Shown: one piece after another, positions 23,251-36,075 of the stretch
Layout: every line of letters begins with the position of its first letter
How positions within the stretch are numbered: the first letter of the stretch is position 1
From: Sistotremastrum niveocremeum HHB9708
Lineage: Eukaryota; Basidiomycota; Agaricomycetes; Sistotremastrales; Sistotremastraceae
Direction: 5' to 3'
Length of the DNA stretch: 64,000 bases
Assembly (NCBI GenBank): GCA_001630475.1
Contig: KV419421.1
Location: forward strand, 381,432-445,431
Notes under the pieces: model-generated
Database searches by the model: none
What the model was told of the DNA's origin: nothing
What the model saw: the letters and a program-made list of their open reading frames with translations, nothing else
Made by a program: the position numbers and the translations under genes

Positions 23251-26200
23251 ATGGTGGCTGATGAACGAGCTTCCTTCATGGCAGAGCCTGCTGTCTACAA
23301 CAGCAATGGGTCGACTTCTCGAGTCAGTAGTCGCGTTAGCGGCACCCACCCACACTTTCAGAAGAGAGTATTCATTGGGCCAATGCCCGAACGCGTTGTC
23401 GCTGAAGCACCAGCAGCTTCATCTAAAATGTGGAAGTCGATGTCACAATCGACGACGGCGTCTGCAACCCAGGCTGACGATGCTGGCGATTCATACGACG
23501 AGGATAGATTGCGTCGTTTCTTCACGAGGAAAGGCTCCGAGTCGCAGGACTGGAGCAAGGATGAGGAGAGGAGCATTCGCAGAGATATCGTCAGGAAATG
23601 GAGAGAGACTGGTTGGGATTCCGTTCGGTCATCGTCGTCACGGAGAAGGAAAGAACAAAAATCCAGGTCGTCTACTTGGGTTGGAAACACCTTCGAAGTG
23701 GGTGATGTACTCGGGGTCATGAACGTGCTCGACCAAGCCACCATTCCTCCTACGAAACCCGCCTCGCAAGCCTCTAGCAGTGCTACTGCTCGGCCTGAAA
23801 TATCGCTTAAACCCCCCGAAAATCGCCTCTCCAGCTCGACAAACGCTGACACCATCACCAACGGCTCACAATATTTCTCGGTGCAAGAGGCTTCCAGCTC
23901 ATTGGCAGCTGTAGCAACACAACACAGCTCTACATCTACAACGCCACTACTTCCCCCTCAGCAGGAAATTACAAGGCTTCCGTCATCTCGCACAGAAGGC
24001 GCCCTCCCATTACTCTCCGAATCGTCTCCACGCCCCGATATTAACGGCACTAGGAGCGATGGCGCGCTGCCTAAATCGGCAGCAGTTCTCAGATCTGCTG
24101 TCAGACGGAAATTCTCTAGCAATTCGTCGAAGGATAAAGGGAAAGGAAAACCCAAGGTAGTGCAGTTTCCCACGTCCGGAAACGTCACCGAAGAGCCAGC
24201 TGAGGTTTCTGAAGTCTTGGAACGAAGGGGCTCGGAACTGCAGGGGACTAGCGCCGGCGTTGAACAGGAAGCCCTTGCAGCTCTTGAGGAGCAACACGAG
24301 CTGCAATGGGGTGATGTCGTAATGCGAGGTTGGACTTTTGCCCTTGACCGAATCAACGTTACTGACGTCTGCCTACAGATCGAATGTTGTTCAGAATTGC
24401 ACGTACAAAATATGACGTTACAGCTTACCATGAGAGTAAGCAAGTGTATATCAATGATCTCAGAGAAGGAGAGTGGCAAGAATATCTCGTCATATGGCGA
24501 AAAGACCGCCTAGAGTTATACGAGGATCACGTTGGTTTATTGATTCTCATGTCTTTCTGCTGTTAACCTCGATTCTTCAGTCATTACCGTTGAAAGAACG
24601 TTGGCTTGGTTACAAACACCTCGCCTATGTGATCACTCTCAGGCCGCCGACCACCAAATTAGCTCTTTATTCGTTCACGGACATGACTCTGTGTCTCACA
24701 GCCGCTCCTACATCCATTCACAACAAACTTGACGGGAGAAAGTCTATCTCAGATGAACCTGGGACACACATATACCGATTCAAACACCGAAGCCGTTCAA
24801 GAACAGTAGACTGGGCGTGGAAAATCTGGTTAGAACGCTTATCTCCTGTCCGCTTTCTCATATCTGACATCTACGCAGGCAACATTTGGGCGGAGAAGTC
24901 CCTGCCTTTTTAGATGTTCATTGTCCAGCGCTCGGTAGTCGTGTGCGGATAGATATACCCTGGCGGCAGTCATATTCCGGCCCCGACTGGGAGCATCTTT
25001 CGAAGCCAAATGTCATCGACTTATGTAGACAGACTCTGATTTCGCTACCCGATTACGCTCACCTACTTCGGGCCCATGAAGAGGAGGGCAAGCGACTCGA
25101 ATTATGTTGGAAAACGGACACCAAACTGGATTGGATATGGCTTTCTAAAGACATCGATGGGCATTCGAGGGAATGGGCCGTGCTTCAAGGTTTAGCGTGG
25201 AAGTCTCCTGGCGTACCCGCCGAACTTGAAGTACGCTTAGCAGAGTACCGCAGCTCAGAAGCTCTCATGAAAGACGGTACACATCTTCGAGAACCACCAT
25301 CAATCGAAGGCTATCTCAGTCGGATCAAACCCAACACACAGGCTAAAGTGATGATATATGTTTCCATTCACGATGGCTACATTTTCACTACTCGCCCTGT
25401 ACATGCTTTCCCGCCCCCTCCACCGATACCCCCCATGCTAGATGAGGCCGAATTCGAAGAGAACAAGCCTACTCCTCTGACAGAGCATCGACGCGGTGTC
25501 GCCCAAATACTTGCGTCTGACAGTCTGCTGGATCTCAGAAGCATCCTATCAGTTCGAAGGGCTTTTCAACCTTACGTTCGGATGACCGACCCAAATACAC
25601 TACCATCGCGACTCAATGGTGTATTGCCAGAAGGTTGGTCAGCCGATGATGCCATTGAAGCGACCGCCAGCGACAATGAAGACGAGGGTGGTGATGAAGG
25701 GTTGGCAGCCGCTTCTGATAAAAGTCGCGTCAACTTACGCCGAAGTTTCGAGTGTCTCATGAAAACTGGCCACATCGTTCGGTTTGAAGTAAGTCTGGTC
25801 ATATACTAGCAGAGGCGTCTAATCATACGTTTGTTCAGACACACTCTCGTGCTCTTGCTATTCAGTGGGTTACTCGATTACGGGATCTGATCCAGTAGGT
25901 CCAATGTTGTTTGCTCATGCCCGCACCCACTGATTGGGCCCCAAGCTATTGGAACCACAGACACCGAGTCGACGCACGCCAGGAGATGGAGATTGTATAC
26001 GCGACACAGGGGGGACCCAGAGTTGAGCTGCCGATACCAAGTCGGCGGGACGAGAATCTGCCGCCAGAGGGCCCAGCAAATCCGGAGACTGCTGATCCTT
26101 ATCTTTCGAGCTTCTGGAATTGGTCGGTGCTGGACGGCGATCGACCGATCGTAAAATGTGGACGTTTGTTTGTAAAGAGAGCCCATCGGACTGCCTATGT

Positions 26201-26781
26201 GTACGTTGTTTGCTCATCCTCGAAATTCATATCTCATCGTGATTCATATAGCCTTAATCAGCTTGTCTTGACCTCAGGTCATCTTACTCGATTTCACGTA
26301 CAGCAAGGCAACGTCCTTTCTCAGAAGGCCAAGACCATCAGCTTAGTGGATGCCTATGTTTGTTCTGGCCATTTTGCCTCCAACTCCATCTCGAATAAAA
26401 TTGGCCAAGATGGAACTCACGTAGCCAAACGCTATCAGGACGGGCTTGAGACTGACGATAAGGAAGAGGATACATACTTCGTTATCTGGTACGTTTGCAT
26501 TGAGGCGTCGAATACGTCAATGCTAAACTCGGGTTAGGTATGTCAACCATCAAGTTGACCACAACGTCAAGAATCGGATGGACCGAAGCTTGTCAGTTTC
26601 TACCAAGCCTTTGCCAGCGCTTTCGAGGAAGCGAAAGATGATGCTTCTCAGAGGGAGGAGTATGTTGGAGCGGGACGCTTGGTGTTGGGCATTGAACTGT
26701 GAATTAGAGCGGACAGTGCGCGCTAATCGAGAGAGGGAACGGTCCGCCGATGAAGCAGGAGGATTGCCTGAGTTTGCATGA
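23251..26781 (+). CDS. SPO71: Spo71/Mug56-type protein with PH domains
   Basis: Exons 23251-24328, 24379-24530, 24581-24828, 24879-25788, 25839-25894, 25946-26200, 26252-26488 and 26538-26781 close to 1059 aa. An N-terminal block (RLRRFFTRKGSESQDWSKDE, then RRDIVRKWRETGW) and the WVGNTFEVGDVLGV segment match the sporulation-protein family containing yeast Spo71 and fission-yeast Mug56. A Ser-rich linker follows, then a first PH-like domain around DRMLFRIARTKYDV to IWRKDRLELYEDH and KHLAYVITLRPPTTKLALYS, the LGGEVPAFLDVHCPALGSRV block, and a second, split PH domain ending near HSRALAIQWVTRLRDLI. In yeast, Spo71 recruits Vps13 to the prospore membrane. The role in a basidiomycete is inferred only. 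Confidence 0.78.
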
Positions 26782-26956
26782 TCCTTTCCGTCAGTCCGAA
26801 TACTTCCGTATTATATTATATATGCAACAGATGCCCTGTGAAGCCACCAGGGTGATAGGAGGATGAGTGGGGTGTAATATAGTACAGTAATGTATGTAAA
26901 TAATAGATAGGTCTAAAGCTAGAATAATATGCCTGCAAGGCACGAGGACGAGTTTA

Positions 26957-28509
26957 TCAAACGCGACCCTCCATGATAGCGTGTGACTCCTTCACGTACT
27001 GAGCAGATTCTTCCCGAGAAAATCTGGGAAAATGTTAAGTATCAATCGAGAATGATCAAGACAACTACGTACCCAGGCTTGACACCCTTCGTCAACATGT
27101 CCGGCTCCCTCAATGCAAACGGGTTAACATCATTTTCAGGCGTCAGATTTGCAAGACTGTGATTGACGAAACGGTGTGTTGTCTCGTCAGAACGAACAGC
27201 ATATATGACGTCCAGGAGTGTAGCATTCTCAGGAAGACGCCAGTAATCCTTCGCGATTCCTGGCGCTGGTTTATCCGCCCATTCGGGAAGACGACCTTTT
27301 TCGATCTCTTCGATCGCGCGTGTGCTATTTGGGTTCACATATTAGACAGATTTCTGATGAGTGAGGAAGAGGACTGACTAGGTGATTACAGCTTCCTCTT
27401 CGAGGTAGCCTACGAAACGATGGCATGTTTTGGGAGAGATGAGATAGGAGAACTGTGGTTATCGGTTGAGTATGTATATTGAACGTCAATAACGATGACG
27501 AACGAAGAAGAGGTTGTAGAAGACGCCTTGGGCGCCGAGAATCATTGCTCGGAAGAATATGCTAGGTTGCTTGAGAGTCATGAAGGTCCTGTATGCAGGT
27601 CAGTGTAGTGCTCCGGACGAGTCAGATAGAGGCAACACACATCAGATGCATTCGCTCATTCTCTGCTTCTTCCAGAAGAGTATGGATCCATCCAGCATCG
27701 CGTCTCTACAGGAAATGTAAGGGTCAATAGGTCACGAGACACATCGCATTGACAGCATACCATGAGACGCAGACTACGGAGATGTCTGCACGTTGCTGCC
27801 ACCATTCCTGGGACGCCGGCGATGCTCTCCAAGAAAAGGATACGCTATGCTCAACAAATTTAGCAAACTCAGAAGCTGAATCACCGGCCCTAGACATACC
27901 ATAAGCCACTGAGATTCATCCATAACATATCCACCTTTCCTGAGCTCTTCCAGAGACATGTTATGATTGGCTGGGATTGGTTTATGCTTGTAACGAGAAA
28001 CGAGATCGAAGCCTCGTCTGCGAGCATATGCATGTGAGTAGAGATCGCGAAAATGGATATGCCTTCTACCTGGCGATCATGACCATCGTAGCTGCGAGCT
28101 TGTCCGCAAATGTGGTGGCATCTCTGTGAACAACCTGCTCAAGCGTGATGAGAAAAGCAGATACTCCTTCTGATTTGAAGGTTACCTCGATAGCCTTGAG
28201 TTCTTCTGGCGAGTAGACTGGGTGAAACAAGACCCAATCGCCCCTCACGTCCGGGACGGTGCTGACTGCATCATGTTTTGTGAGTATATCACTTTTGGGA
28301 GGGATGCTCCTTGTGTCATCTAGACAAGAATCAGATCAGACTAGCGACGCTATAGAGGCGAAAGCGCTACTTTTGTGCAGACCCTCGACGCCTTTGACAG
28401 CAGTAGTGATAGGCGTCGCAGCCTTCAAGTTGTTGGGTCTGAAGAATGTAGTCGAGAAGGTACGTTTGAGAGGGACATTAGCACATCGAAGTACAGTTGT
28501 CTTGAGCAT
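26957..28509 (-). CDS. AOX1: Mitochondrial alternative oxidase
   Basis: A minus-strand gene with about ten exons and nine introns (among them 28320-28370 and 28135-28185). The start at 28509 opens a mitochondrial presequence (MLKTTVLRCANVPLKRTFST). The core reads GDWVLFHPVYSPEELKAIE, RRGFDLVSRYKHKP, FLESIAGVPGMVAA, LLEEAENERMHLMT, GYLEEEAVITYT and RSDETTHRFVNHSLANL. These contain the Glu and His residues that bind the di-iron centre. The enzyme oxidises ubiquinol and reduces oxygen to water on the matrix face of the inner membrane, bypassing complexes III and IV. The first core cysteine used in plant regulation is not obvious, as usual in fungi. Intron 28135-28185 is 51 nt and in frame. It is convergent with the Spo71-like gene (175 bp). 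Confidence 0.94.
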
Positions 28510-30183
28510 TTGATTTCGCTGGGTGAAGAGATGAGGCTCGTGCTTTTTCTTTCATTTTAAGAAAGTGAGTGTTCCGATTTGTCCCGAGCCTGTCCCGAGC
28601 CTTTCCTAGCAACGCGCAGGACCGGCGTCTTCGGTCGCACCCTCCTTCTCCTCTCCCTGTGCTGCACGACTCACCCTACGACTCGGGACGGAGGCCGCTC
28701 GAACACGGCACCCAATCATCCACCCTGCTTTTCAACCACCAAATTTGGCCTATCTCAATGGCTCCGGCTCTGATCTGCACCCATAGCTGTATCCGAAACT
28801 TCGAGGGCCACTGCAGTCGGACCGATTGGTGTACTGTACTCCAACTTGAACCGTGCACGGAGCGCCCGCTCACTAGTTCTCCTCATCCCATTGAATGGGG
28901 CCTCTACCGGTATCAGATCCCTTACTAGGACTTTCAAATCGAAATCAATCAAGGGAGAGTTGGGAGCTTTTGCGACATTCCCATATCTAACTTCAATTCA
29001 TTGTGGATTGTTGTCACCTTTCAGATTGGTGCCCCGGCCCCTGAGTGATGCTCGGATGCTTCTGCGTTTGAATATTGCGGACTATCTTGCTACGAACAGT
29101 TTCTAAATTGTTCGACATGCCGGAAGCTACCCCGGGCATAAGGGCTCCCTATTCATTCGTGTTTCTGAACCTAGTGGATTTACTACCGGACAAACATGCG
29201 ACTCGCCGTTCAGATCCTCCCCACGAAAAGTTGCGGCTCCAAGACCGTGGGCTCAGTTACAGTTACAGTGTTTGGGACTGTGATCGAGGCATGGATTGCA
29301 CCGAGAATTCATCTCCAAAAGGACACACCAGGTGTCATTTTTATTAGGAATCTTTCCTAACAAGACTTGATCTATACTAGTACAACGATGGAAGATCGAT
29401 ACTAGATCCTGGGCCATGGGTTACCAACCACCATCTGATACGCCTGTTTTGAACTTTGGCTGCTATTTCTGCAATAGGGAATACCATCCGTGTTACCTGC
29501 AGCACAATCATAGCGGATTTTTCTACTTTCTGTGCCCGAAGAACTCACTCGCCGCCCCTGACTTGATTTCTTGCATTTGGACCGCCGGTATACCGGCAGA
29601 TGTATGATTCACTGTTCTATCTAATGAAGACGCTGATTATGCCGAGTTTCCGGCTTTTCTCTTAGATTATGTTACGGGTCTGCGGTCATCACTGTTACGA
29701 ACTGAAGCGTGGGGACTCGCAGCTCTTCAATGCTTCAGCGCTTGCGTCTGCGACGGAAAGTTCGAGAAAACATCTGTTCATATCGGCTTCCTTCGGTACC
29801 GTAGACCAAATCAGTGTATCTCCCGACCCTACGCTTCAAGCTACAGAGTCGAAGCATTTCTCTGGGACGGGATTTGAGACGAAAACAGCCAATCATCCCC
29901 CAATCACCACCCAATCCCAAGTTATAAACAAAGACGAGGGTTAAGGAATCAAGTCCAGAGGTGCTACAGATGGAAGCGAGTGATATGGGAGCTATATCTC
30001 GTCGCTATGTCCAGCTTTGAGGTGAAATAAATTTGCTTCCGTTGCGATTGAAATAACACGTAGTGGAGCATAGCCCGAGATCCGAGCTCCGAGTAATAAA
30101 GAGACAATGATGATTCGATCTCCGCGTGCTCCTCTCCACAACCCTCGAGCATCCAGCACTATCACGAACGAGTCTTTCTTATC
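28510..30183. other. 1.7 kb intergenic region between alternative oxidase and endosulfine genes
   Basis: No coding region recognised. The left part is the promoter of the alternative oxidase gene (minus strand); the right part precedes the endosulfine gene. The divergent layout and unusual length could reflect extended regulation of the stress-induced oxidase, but no binding site can be named with confidence. Confidence 0.4.
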
Positions 30184-30701
30184 ATGCTGAGAAACAAGAA
30201 GAAAGTCGACATTAGCGTATGTCTATGGGCTTCCAAAATCTTGCATCATAGTGATGTATCTATCGGCAGACCTTGACTGAAGAAGAGCGGAAACTCTTTG
30301 CGTTATATGGCAAACTACCGTCTCATAAGAACGCACTGACGAAGATGCAGAAGGTATGCGCTTGCCGTCTTGTGATGAAGAACTTCTGTCTGAGAATTGG
30401 CTGTCCAGGATCGCAAATACTTTGACTCAGGCGATTATGCTTTATCGAAAGCCGGAGTCGCCCCTCAGACGACCGTTGGTACCGCCATCCCCAACCCCGA
30501 AAAGTGCGAAGCTTCTCTTTATGTCCTCTCCCCGTCCTTGCTCATCTTTTCCTCAGTATACCCCATGCGTCATCACCGCCCTCGCATCATGCATCCCTGT
30601 CGATCTCACCCAATTCCAACAATCAGGGAGGGCCGAGCTCTCCGTCCTCAAGCCCTAAAGAATCAAGTGTTATCGCGGTATCTGCCAGAGATGACTTGTA
30701 G
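30184..30701 (+). CDS. IGO1: Endosulfine/ARPP-19 family PP2A inhibitor (Igo1-like)
   Basis: Exons 30184-30216, 30270-30353, 30409-30503 and 30557-30701 close to 118 aa. The conserved core runs TLTEEERKLFALYGKLPSHK, then KDRKYFDSGDYALSKAG. Ser46 within FDSGDY is the site phosphorylated by Greatwall/Rim15 kinases in the family; the phosphoprotein then inhibits PP2A-B55 and so controls mitotic entry and quiescence. The C-terminal half is Ser/Pro-rich (SSPSSSPKESS) and probably disordered. The first exon carries only 11 residues, so gene callers may miss the start. Family assignment is firm; the upstream kinase is inferred from homology. Confidence 0.9.
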
Positions 30702-31013
30702 CAGCTGAAGATTCGATCAATGTTTCCCTTTCCATGTAGCCTTCTCGTTTCTCCGTCACTCCGCTCCGCCGTTCTGCGTTCCAGACTGCCACCAGTTCAT
30801 GTCCTCTTCCACTCATATGACTGATCAATGTATATTGTATAACTTCCCATCCTCGCATATTCGTTCGGAATTGATTCCTGTGTAATATGATACACGTTTA
30901 CTAGTCAGGGGTTCTGCCGGCTCTTTATATTAGTCGTGACATCACGCGTCGATCGTTACTTCTCCAGAATCTCCTTCCCAAGCTCTCGTTCCCGCCTAAC
31001 GCGTCGCGCTACA

Positions 31014-33172
31014 ATGAACGCGGGATCAACACGCTCAGAGCTTCAAGCAAATTTTGGGACGGCCGTCGATGATGACGCTATTATGACTGAGTGTATGTTT
31101 CATTGTCATTTGGCAGCAACCAGGTGAAGGCAGCTATACGTGCAGGTGTAGAAATGTGCCGCATCTTCAACATCAAAGGCGAAGATCTTTTCTACAAATG
31201 GGAGGCATTCTCCTTCAACTCTGGATCTAATCGAAGGTTGCGACTCCTGGACCTCGAAGGTGCCAGAGCCTTGAGGGCTCACATCCAAAGGGACTTGGCC
31301 AACAAGACCGAGCAAGCGCGTCGAAAGACTTTGGGTGGAACTACTATCGGTGGCAACATGTTCAATCGATCGGGTCTGGGTCGCCCGAGCAAACCTATGG
31401 GCGCGATGCAGGGCGTGGCTAAGATCGTGAAGACGGAGCCTACTGAGAGTCAGGCCACAGCGGCTCTGACATCGATCCCGGAAGTCGATATCAAGGCCCC
31501 AGATGCCTCCATGAGCTCGCGATGTGAGTATGCTACTCTCTTGCTTTGAGTTTCGTGCTCATAGTATCAGATCGATATATGTTCCAGAAGTTATCGACTC
31601 GGAGTGAAGGTATTCTCACATGATCTTGGTTTCCATTTCACGAAAACCTACTGCGCGATAGCTCTTGACGCTCGGATTGAAGAATTTGGAGAAATTGTTC
31701 GAGAGTCGTATGGAATCGAGGAGTTGGGGGATCCAGCTGCCACCACTGATGTGCGTCCAACATCGATCCCGAATAGGCCACGCTAACTGATGAGTTAGGA
31801 TTCAGTGGTCATTGTGGGCAGAATAGTCTGCGACGCCGATGCAAAACTCAATGAAGCCTCTCTGCTCATCGAATCGTCGCGAATGTCTGGAGGCGGAGTC
31901 AGAGTTCCTCTGAGGTTCGACCCGCAATTCACAATACGAGGTGGCTCTCCGGATATCAGCTTATTTCCAGGCATGATCGTCGCTCTAAAGGGTCAGAATG
32001 GGGGAGCAGGAGCCTTCGTGATATCGGAAGTTTTGCCTGTGAGTCCCTGCCAGCCCCTCGATGATAGAGATCTAAATATTCTGTTGAGCTCCCTTTGCTA
32101 CCGAATACACCTTCGTCGTTCCAAGGGCGCCGTAATCCCTTCTCCGTTGTAGTGGCAAGTGGTCCCTTCACACCGGATAATGATGCGGAACTTCACTTCA
32201 AGCCCTTGATCACGTTCCTGTCGGAACTGCCTCATCAGCCAGATCGACCTTCAGTAGTAATCCTGGTACGATCTGTCGTTGGGTTTTGTCTTCGTCTAAA
32301 TGTCCCTGGCAGACGGGACCTTTCATCGATGCGTCACATCCTTCTATCAGAGAGGGCGATCTCTCCCTAACACCCATTGCCATGTTCCGAAAATATATTT
32401 CTACCCCTTTGACAGCGTTCTACAAAACATGTCCCAGTACATTGATTCTCCTGATCCCTAGTGTGAGAGACATAATCTCCTCCCACTTTGTATTCCCGCA
32501 GGGGCCATTGGACATCGAACGATTAAGCCTGCCTCCGGTAAGCGACCATTGGTGCCCTAAGTCTAACTTGTCTAACGTTGACGATAGACCGTAAGAGTGC
32601 TACCCAATCCTTGTAACTTTGTCATCAACGGAGTACGGTTTGGTGTGAGCACCGTGGACCTCCTGATTCAGGTCCGCAAGGAAGAGTTCATCAAACGAGT
32701 TGAGGGTCAGAGTGCAAAGTCTCGGGACGCGATGCTGGAGCTCTGTCGTACGATTCTCAGTCAACGCAGGTGTGCAAGATAACCCATAGCATCATTGTGA
32801 CTAAACTGACTGTTTCTCGGTCAGCTTCTATCCGATCTTCCCTAGTCCCAAGGAATTTTCTTCCATCACAAATCTGGACCTCTCACATCCGGAATTGTTA
32901 GAATTCCTGGATCCAACTTCAGGCACTGCAAAATCCCCTGATGTACTAATTATTCCCAGTGTACTGAAACAATTCCGAAAGGTGTGGACTTTGTTTAGCT
33001 CTGTCTGTTCATACTGGAACCCTGGAATGCACAGGTGGTCGGGGAAACGACGTTTATCAACCCATCTACAATGATGAAGGGATGCACAGCATTCATAAAA
33101 GCAGTTCCGTCGACGGAGGCGGACGGCAAGCATCTGATTGAAGTTGAAATCAAGAAGGTGACGGGTACTTAG
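31014..33172 (+). CDS. POL12: DNA polymerase alpha subunit B (Pol12)
   Basis: Ten exons (31014-31092, 31146-31523, 31571-31609, 31662-31750, 31799-32038, 32089-32265, 32313-32537, 32588-32769, 32825-32981, 33035-33172) close to 567 aa. The N-terminal helical domain ends in ECVEMCRIFNIKGEDLFYKW. A linker follows with a conserved RYMFQKLSTRSE block, then an OB-fold part (DDSVVIVGRIVCDAD) and a calcineurin-like, catalytically inactive phosphoesterase part (VVVASGPFTPDNDAELHFKP, TGPFIDASHPSI, LILLIPSVRDI). The C-terminus has FINPSTMMKGCTAF. The subunit tethers polymerase alpha-primase in replication initiation. The start is the ATG that fits the short first exon (27 codons). Confidence 0.92.
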
Positions 33173-33625
33173 GCAGGTTCTGAGTCTCTATGCAGGTTCG
33201 GGCACAGATTTGGGCGCGTAGCATATTGTACGCTAGTGTACATGTACTAGTATACCAAGACTGATTCAAAAGTTTAGTAATGAACTTTCAATTGACTGAT
33301 TACTGGGACAGATCTGAGCGTCACAAATAAACATCGCGTCTGCAATTTGACGCCAAGCACAATCTGACCGTTTCGAGCAAGGGATGCGAGTGATTTTCCG
33401 TTTTAGGCGTTGTTTTTTTGATTAGACGCTCAAGGCACGGATCTTCAAGTTCCTCAGGCTGCAGCACGGAAAGCTCCCAGGCTTTTTTCTTCCAAACCAC
33501 CCGGACCACCACAAGCAAAAGGTCGGTCTGAATCTATTCTCTTGAATTCGCCGGTACTCACCTCCACTCTTGGGTCATTCCAATTCGGACTTTCTAGGTT
33601 GACCTCTACATTCGTCTCTGAGAGC
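33173..33625. other. Intergenic region between POL12 and an F-box-like gene
   Basis: 453 bp on the shared plus strand. The frame of the next gene is open upstream of its ATG to about 33542, but no earlier ATG exists in that frame. No other signal seen. Confidence 0.35.
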
Positions 33626-34864
33626 ATGGAACAGCTTCCTGTGGAGCTAGCAAGACTCATTATGAGGCATGCCACGGCTACAGATCACTGGGATACCATA
33701 GTTTTCGACGGACCATTGGATAGCAAATGTGCGGAACGTAAAAGAGTCGACGCACGGCAGATGGATAGCTCTCGACGTACGAAACTCGCTCTGGTCGGAG
33801 TATCTAGAGCTTGGAGATACATTGCCAACGAGTTTCTGTACGAACATCTTGAGGTAGACCCGTGCCGGGACCTTACTTCGCTCGTGAATGCACTCTCCAA
33901 ATCAGACGCAACCGGGAGATTGAATGCATCCTATACCAGACGCCTGGACCTTTTCGACATCTACCGCTGGGATGATGACCATGAGCCAGCAGACGACGGA
34001 TTCCCAGTCATCGCTCTCCTCAGACTCTGCGATCATCTATCTATCTTGAGAGTCTTGGGGCTTTGGGAAGTGCGCGAGAAAGGCGTAGACTCAATTATCA
34101 CTACACTCGCGCAGACATGCCCACACTCCCTCCGGAAACTCGAATTTCATCCCCAGATTGAGCCAATGGCGATGATGCAGCGTTTACGCCTGTCGTCGCT
34201 CCAGGAACTCAGTCAGCGCTGCCCCAGACTTGAATCTATCAAGGTTTGGATGCGCGATGTCCCTGTCATACCCCAGGAACCTGTCTTTCACTTGCACCAT
34301 CTCTCCGCATTAGACGTCTTCTTAGGAAACACGTCTATTCTAGGTAATCACGGCATCTCAAAGTTCCTGCTAGAGCTTGCGCAAGTCGATCTGCCTGATC
34401 TCCGACATTTCATAGTCGAAGGCGACAGACGTGCTTGTCCAGCACAAGTGGGTCTGGCAGAATTTCTAGCGCGTCATGCGAGCTCCCTACAAACCCTTCA
34501 TTTGCAGCCAAACATGCATCCCAGTGATATATTGACAATCTTTGAAGCCGCCGTCAATGTTCGAGAGGTCATGTTCTCTGCGTCAGAGACCCTGCCTCCT
34601 CCCACGAATATCGATAGGCCTCACCCGCATCTCGAACGACTTATCATAGCGCTGTCGTTCCCTGTCCTTTTGGATATGGTATTCTGGGACAATCTGCTAA
34701 CTGACGTCCGTCGCAAGGATGTCTTCCCTTCCCTGCACACTATCTGTCTTGTGAATGAAGGCAGATATGGTCCGGAAGATGAACAGCAATGGACCGAATT
34801 CAGGAATACTTGCGCAGCTCTAAACATCCAGATCACCAACATGCAGGAGTGCCTGGACTCCTGA
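33626..34864 (+). CDS. F-box/LRR-like hypothetical protein
   Basis: Single exon, 412 aa. It begins MEQLPVELARLIMRHA, an F-box-like helix, and continues with LVGVSRAWRYIANEFLYEHL, the second half of a typical agaricomycete F-box. The remainder has irregular leucine-rich stretches (LRKLEFHPQIEP, LQELSQRCPRLESIKVW, LSALDVFLGN, LPDLRHFIVEG, LQTLHLQPNMH). Such proteins form large lineage-specific families and may act as SCF receptors. No specific target can be proposed. Intronless structure contrasts with its neighbours and may reflect retroposition or family-typical architecture. Confidence 0.68.
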   Translation: MEQLPVELARLIMRHATATDHWDTIVFDGPLDSKCAERKRVDARQMDSSRRTKLALVGVSRAWRYIANEFLYEHLEVDPCRDLTSLVNALSKSDATGRLNASYTRRLDLFDIYRWDDDHEPADDGFPVIALLRLCDHLSILRVLGLWEVREKGVDSIITTLAQTCPHSLRKLEFHPQIEPMAMMQRLRLSSLQELSQRCPRLESIKVWMRDVPVIPQEPVFHLHHLSALDVFLGNTSILGNHGISKFLLELAQVDLPDLRHFIVEGDRRACPAQVGLAEFLARHASSLQTLHLQPNMHPSDILTIFEAAVNVREVMFSASETLPPPTNIDRPHPHLERLIIALSFPVLLDMVFWDNLLTDVRRKDVFPSLHTICLVNEGRYGPEDEQQWTEFRNTCAALNIQITNMQECLDS

Positions 34865-35070
34865 TAATAACACCCCGGGTTTTAGGATATAAAGGTCATC
34901 ATGGTGTACTATATATATGTTATTCGTCTTAGTTTTCTGTACATGTATATCCTTTCTGCCTTCTTGATCACACTTATTTTATTTAGTATCTCTCTCGACC
35001 TGTGTATTACCGTTCCCTCGAATATAACGCGATGGCTCTATCCCGAAAATTGAGTGCCTGGAGGACGTTG

Positions 35071-35958
35071 TCATAGTGCCAGGATATCATCTACAATCAG
35101 GACATCCTCTGGATCGATAAAGATATTCCAGGTATCCATGTCATCAGCAGCACGGGGCGGTGAGCAGAGAGGCGGATCATCAGCGGATAGCAGAGATGGT
35201 CGAGCATTGAAGCCAACGTCGTCTTCATGTGATAGCTGGGATCCAAAAGATAAAACATCGGACCAGTCCGAAAAAGCAGGAGAGCGTAGAGTTGGTGACA
35301 CTAGCATTTGTTCTTGGGGAGAATTCGGGCAAGGTAGGTCTAAGTCCTGATCAAGTTCGTAAATCGAAGTCAATGATCCTGAGTCAGACTCGATCTCCAT
35401 AAAGTGAACCAGACATGTATCCGGAGGCGTGGCTGTGATGTGGCTAGCGGAGATAAGGTCGACCAGATCCGGTTGGGAGATGTCAGAGCATTTTGTGGAA
35501 GATCCAGAAGCACTTATAGACTAGTAGACGTGAGACGGATGAGAAACCTCCTTACGAGTGGCACACCTTAATTGCTTGCGGCGCCACTTTGTAACTGAAC
35601 GAAAAGAGGTTTTCGAGCGCATCCGCAAGAACCGTATCCATGCAAATGTCGACAGGATTGACAGGCCGAGGAGGGGACCGAAGATCGTCGGCTGTAGGAG
35701 CCAATTGCAGGGCGGAAGAAAGGCTTCGGACCCTCGTTCGATGATTTTCTTCCATGGCGCAGGCTATCTTCTAGATCAAGATACATCGTCAGAAGAGCAT
35801 ATAATGAATAAAATACGACAAACTTTGATGCTCTTGCGGCAGAGCTTCTGGAAATCGCGTTCTTGTGAGTTCTGATAGATTTGCTTCACGTATCTCCCGA
35901 TGGCGTCACAGTATGGTCTCTCAGCTTGGAGAAACTTAGGGCGAGCGTTCAGCCACAT
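35071..35958 (-). CDS. Unrecognised protein with acidic C-terminus
   Basis: Minus-strand exons 35824-35958, 35567-35770 and 35071-35520 close exactly to 262 aa with canonical GT-AG introns of 53 and 46 nt, which supports a real gene. I do not recognise the family. The N-terminal part has a short basic helical segment (QERDFQKLCRKSIKKIACAM). The last 130 residues are rich in Ser, Asp, Glu and Pro (SDSGSLTSIYELDQDLDLP) and likely disordered; the composition resembles an activation or degron-like tail, but this is only impression. It is convergent with the F-box-like gene to its left. Confidence 0.55.
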
Positions 35959-36075
35959 TATTTATTTAGCCATGCGGAAAAGCCACACCGTCGCAAAATT
36001 GCTGAAAATCTTCGGGTAGCGCCTGACTCTTGTTACATCTAGAAGGGTGGACGCGCATACATCACGCTGACCTTA

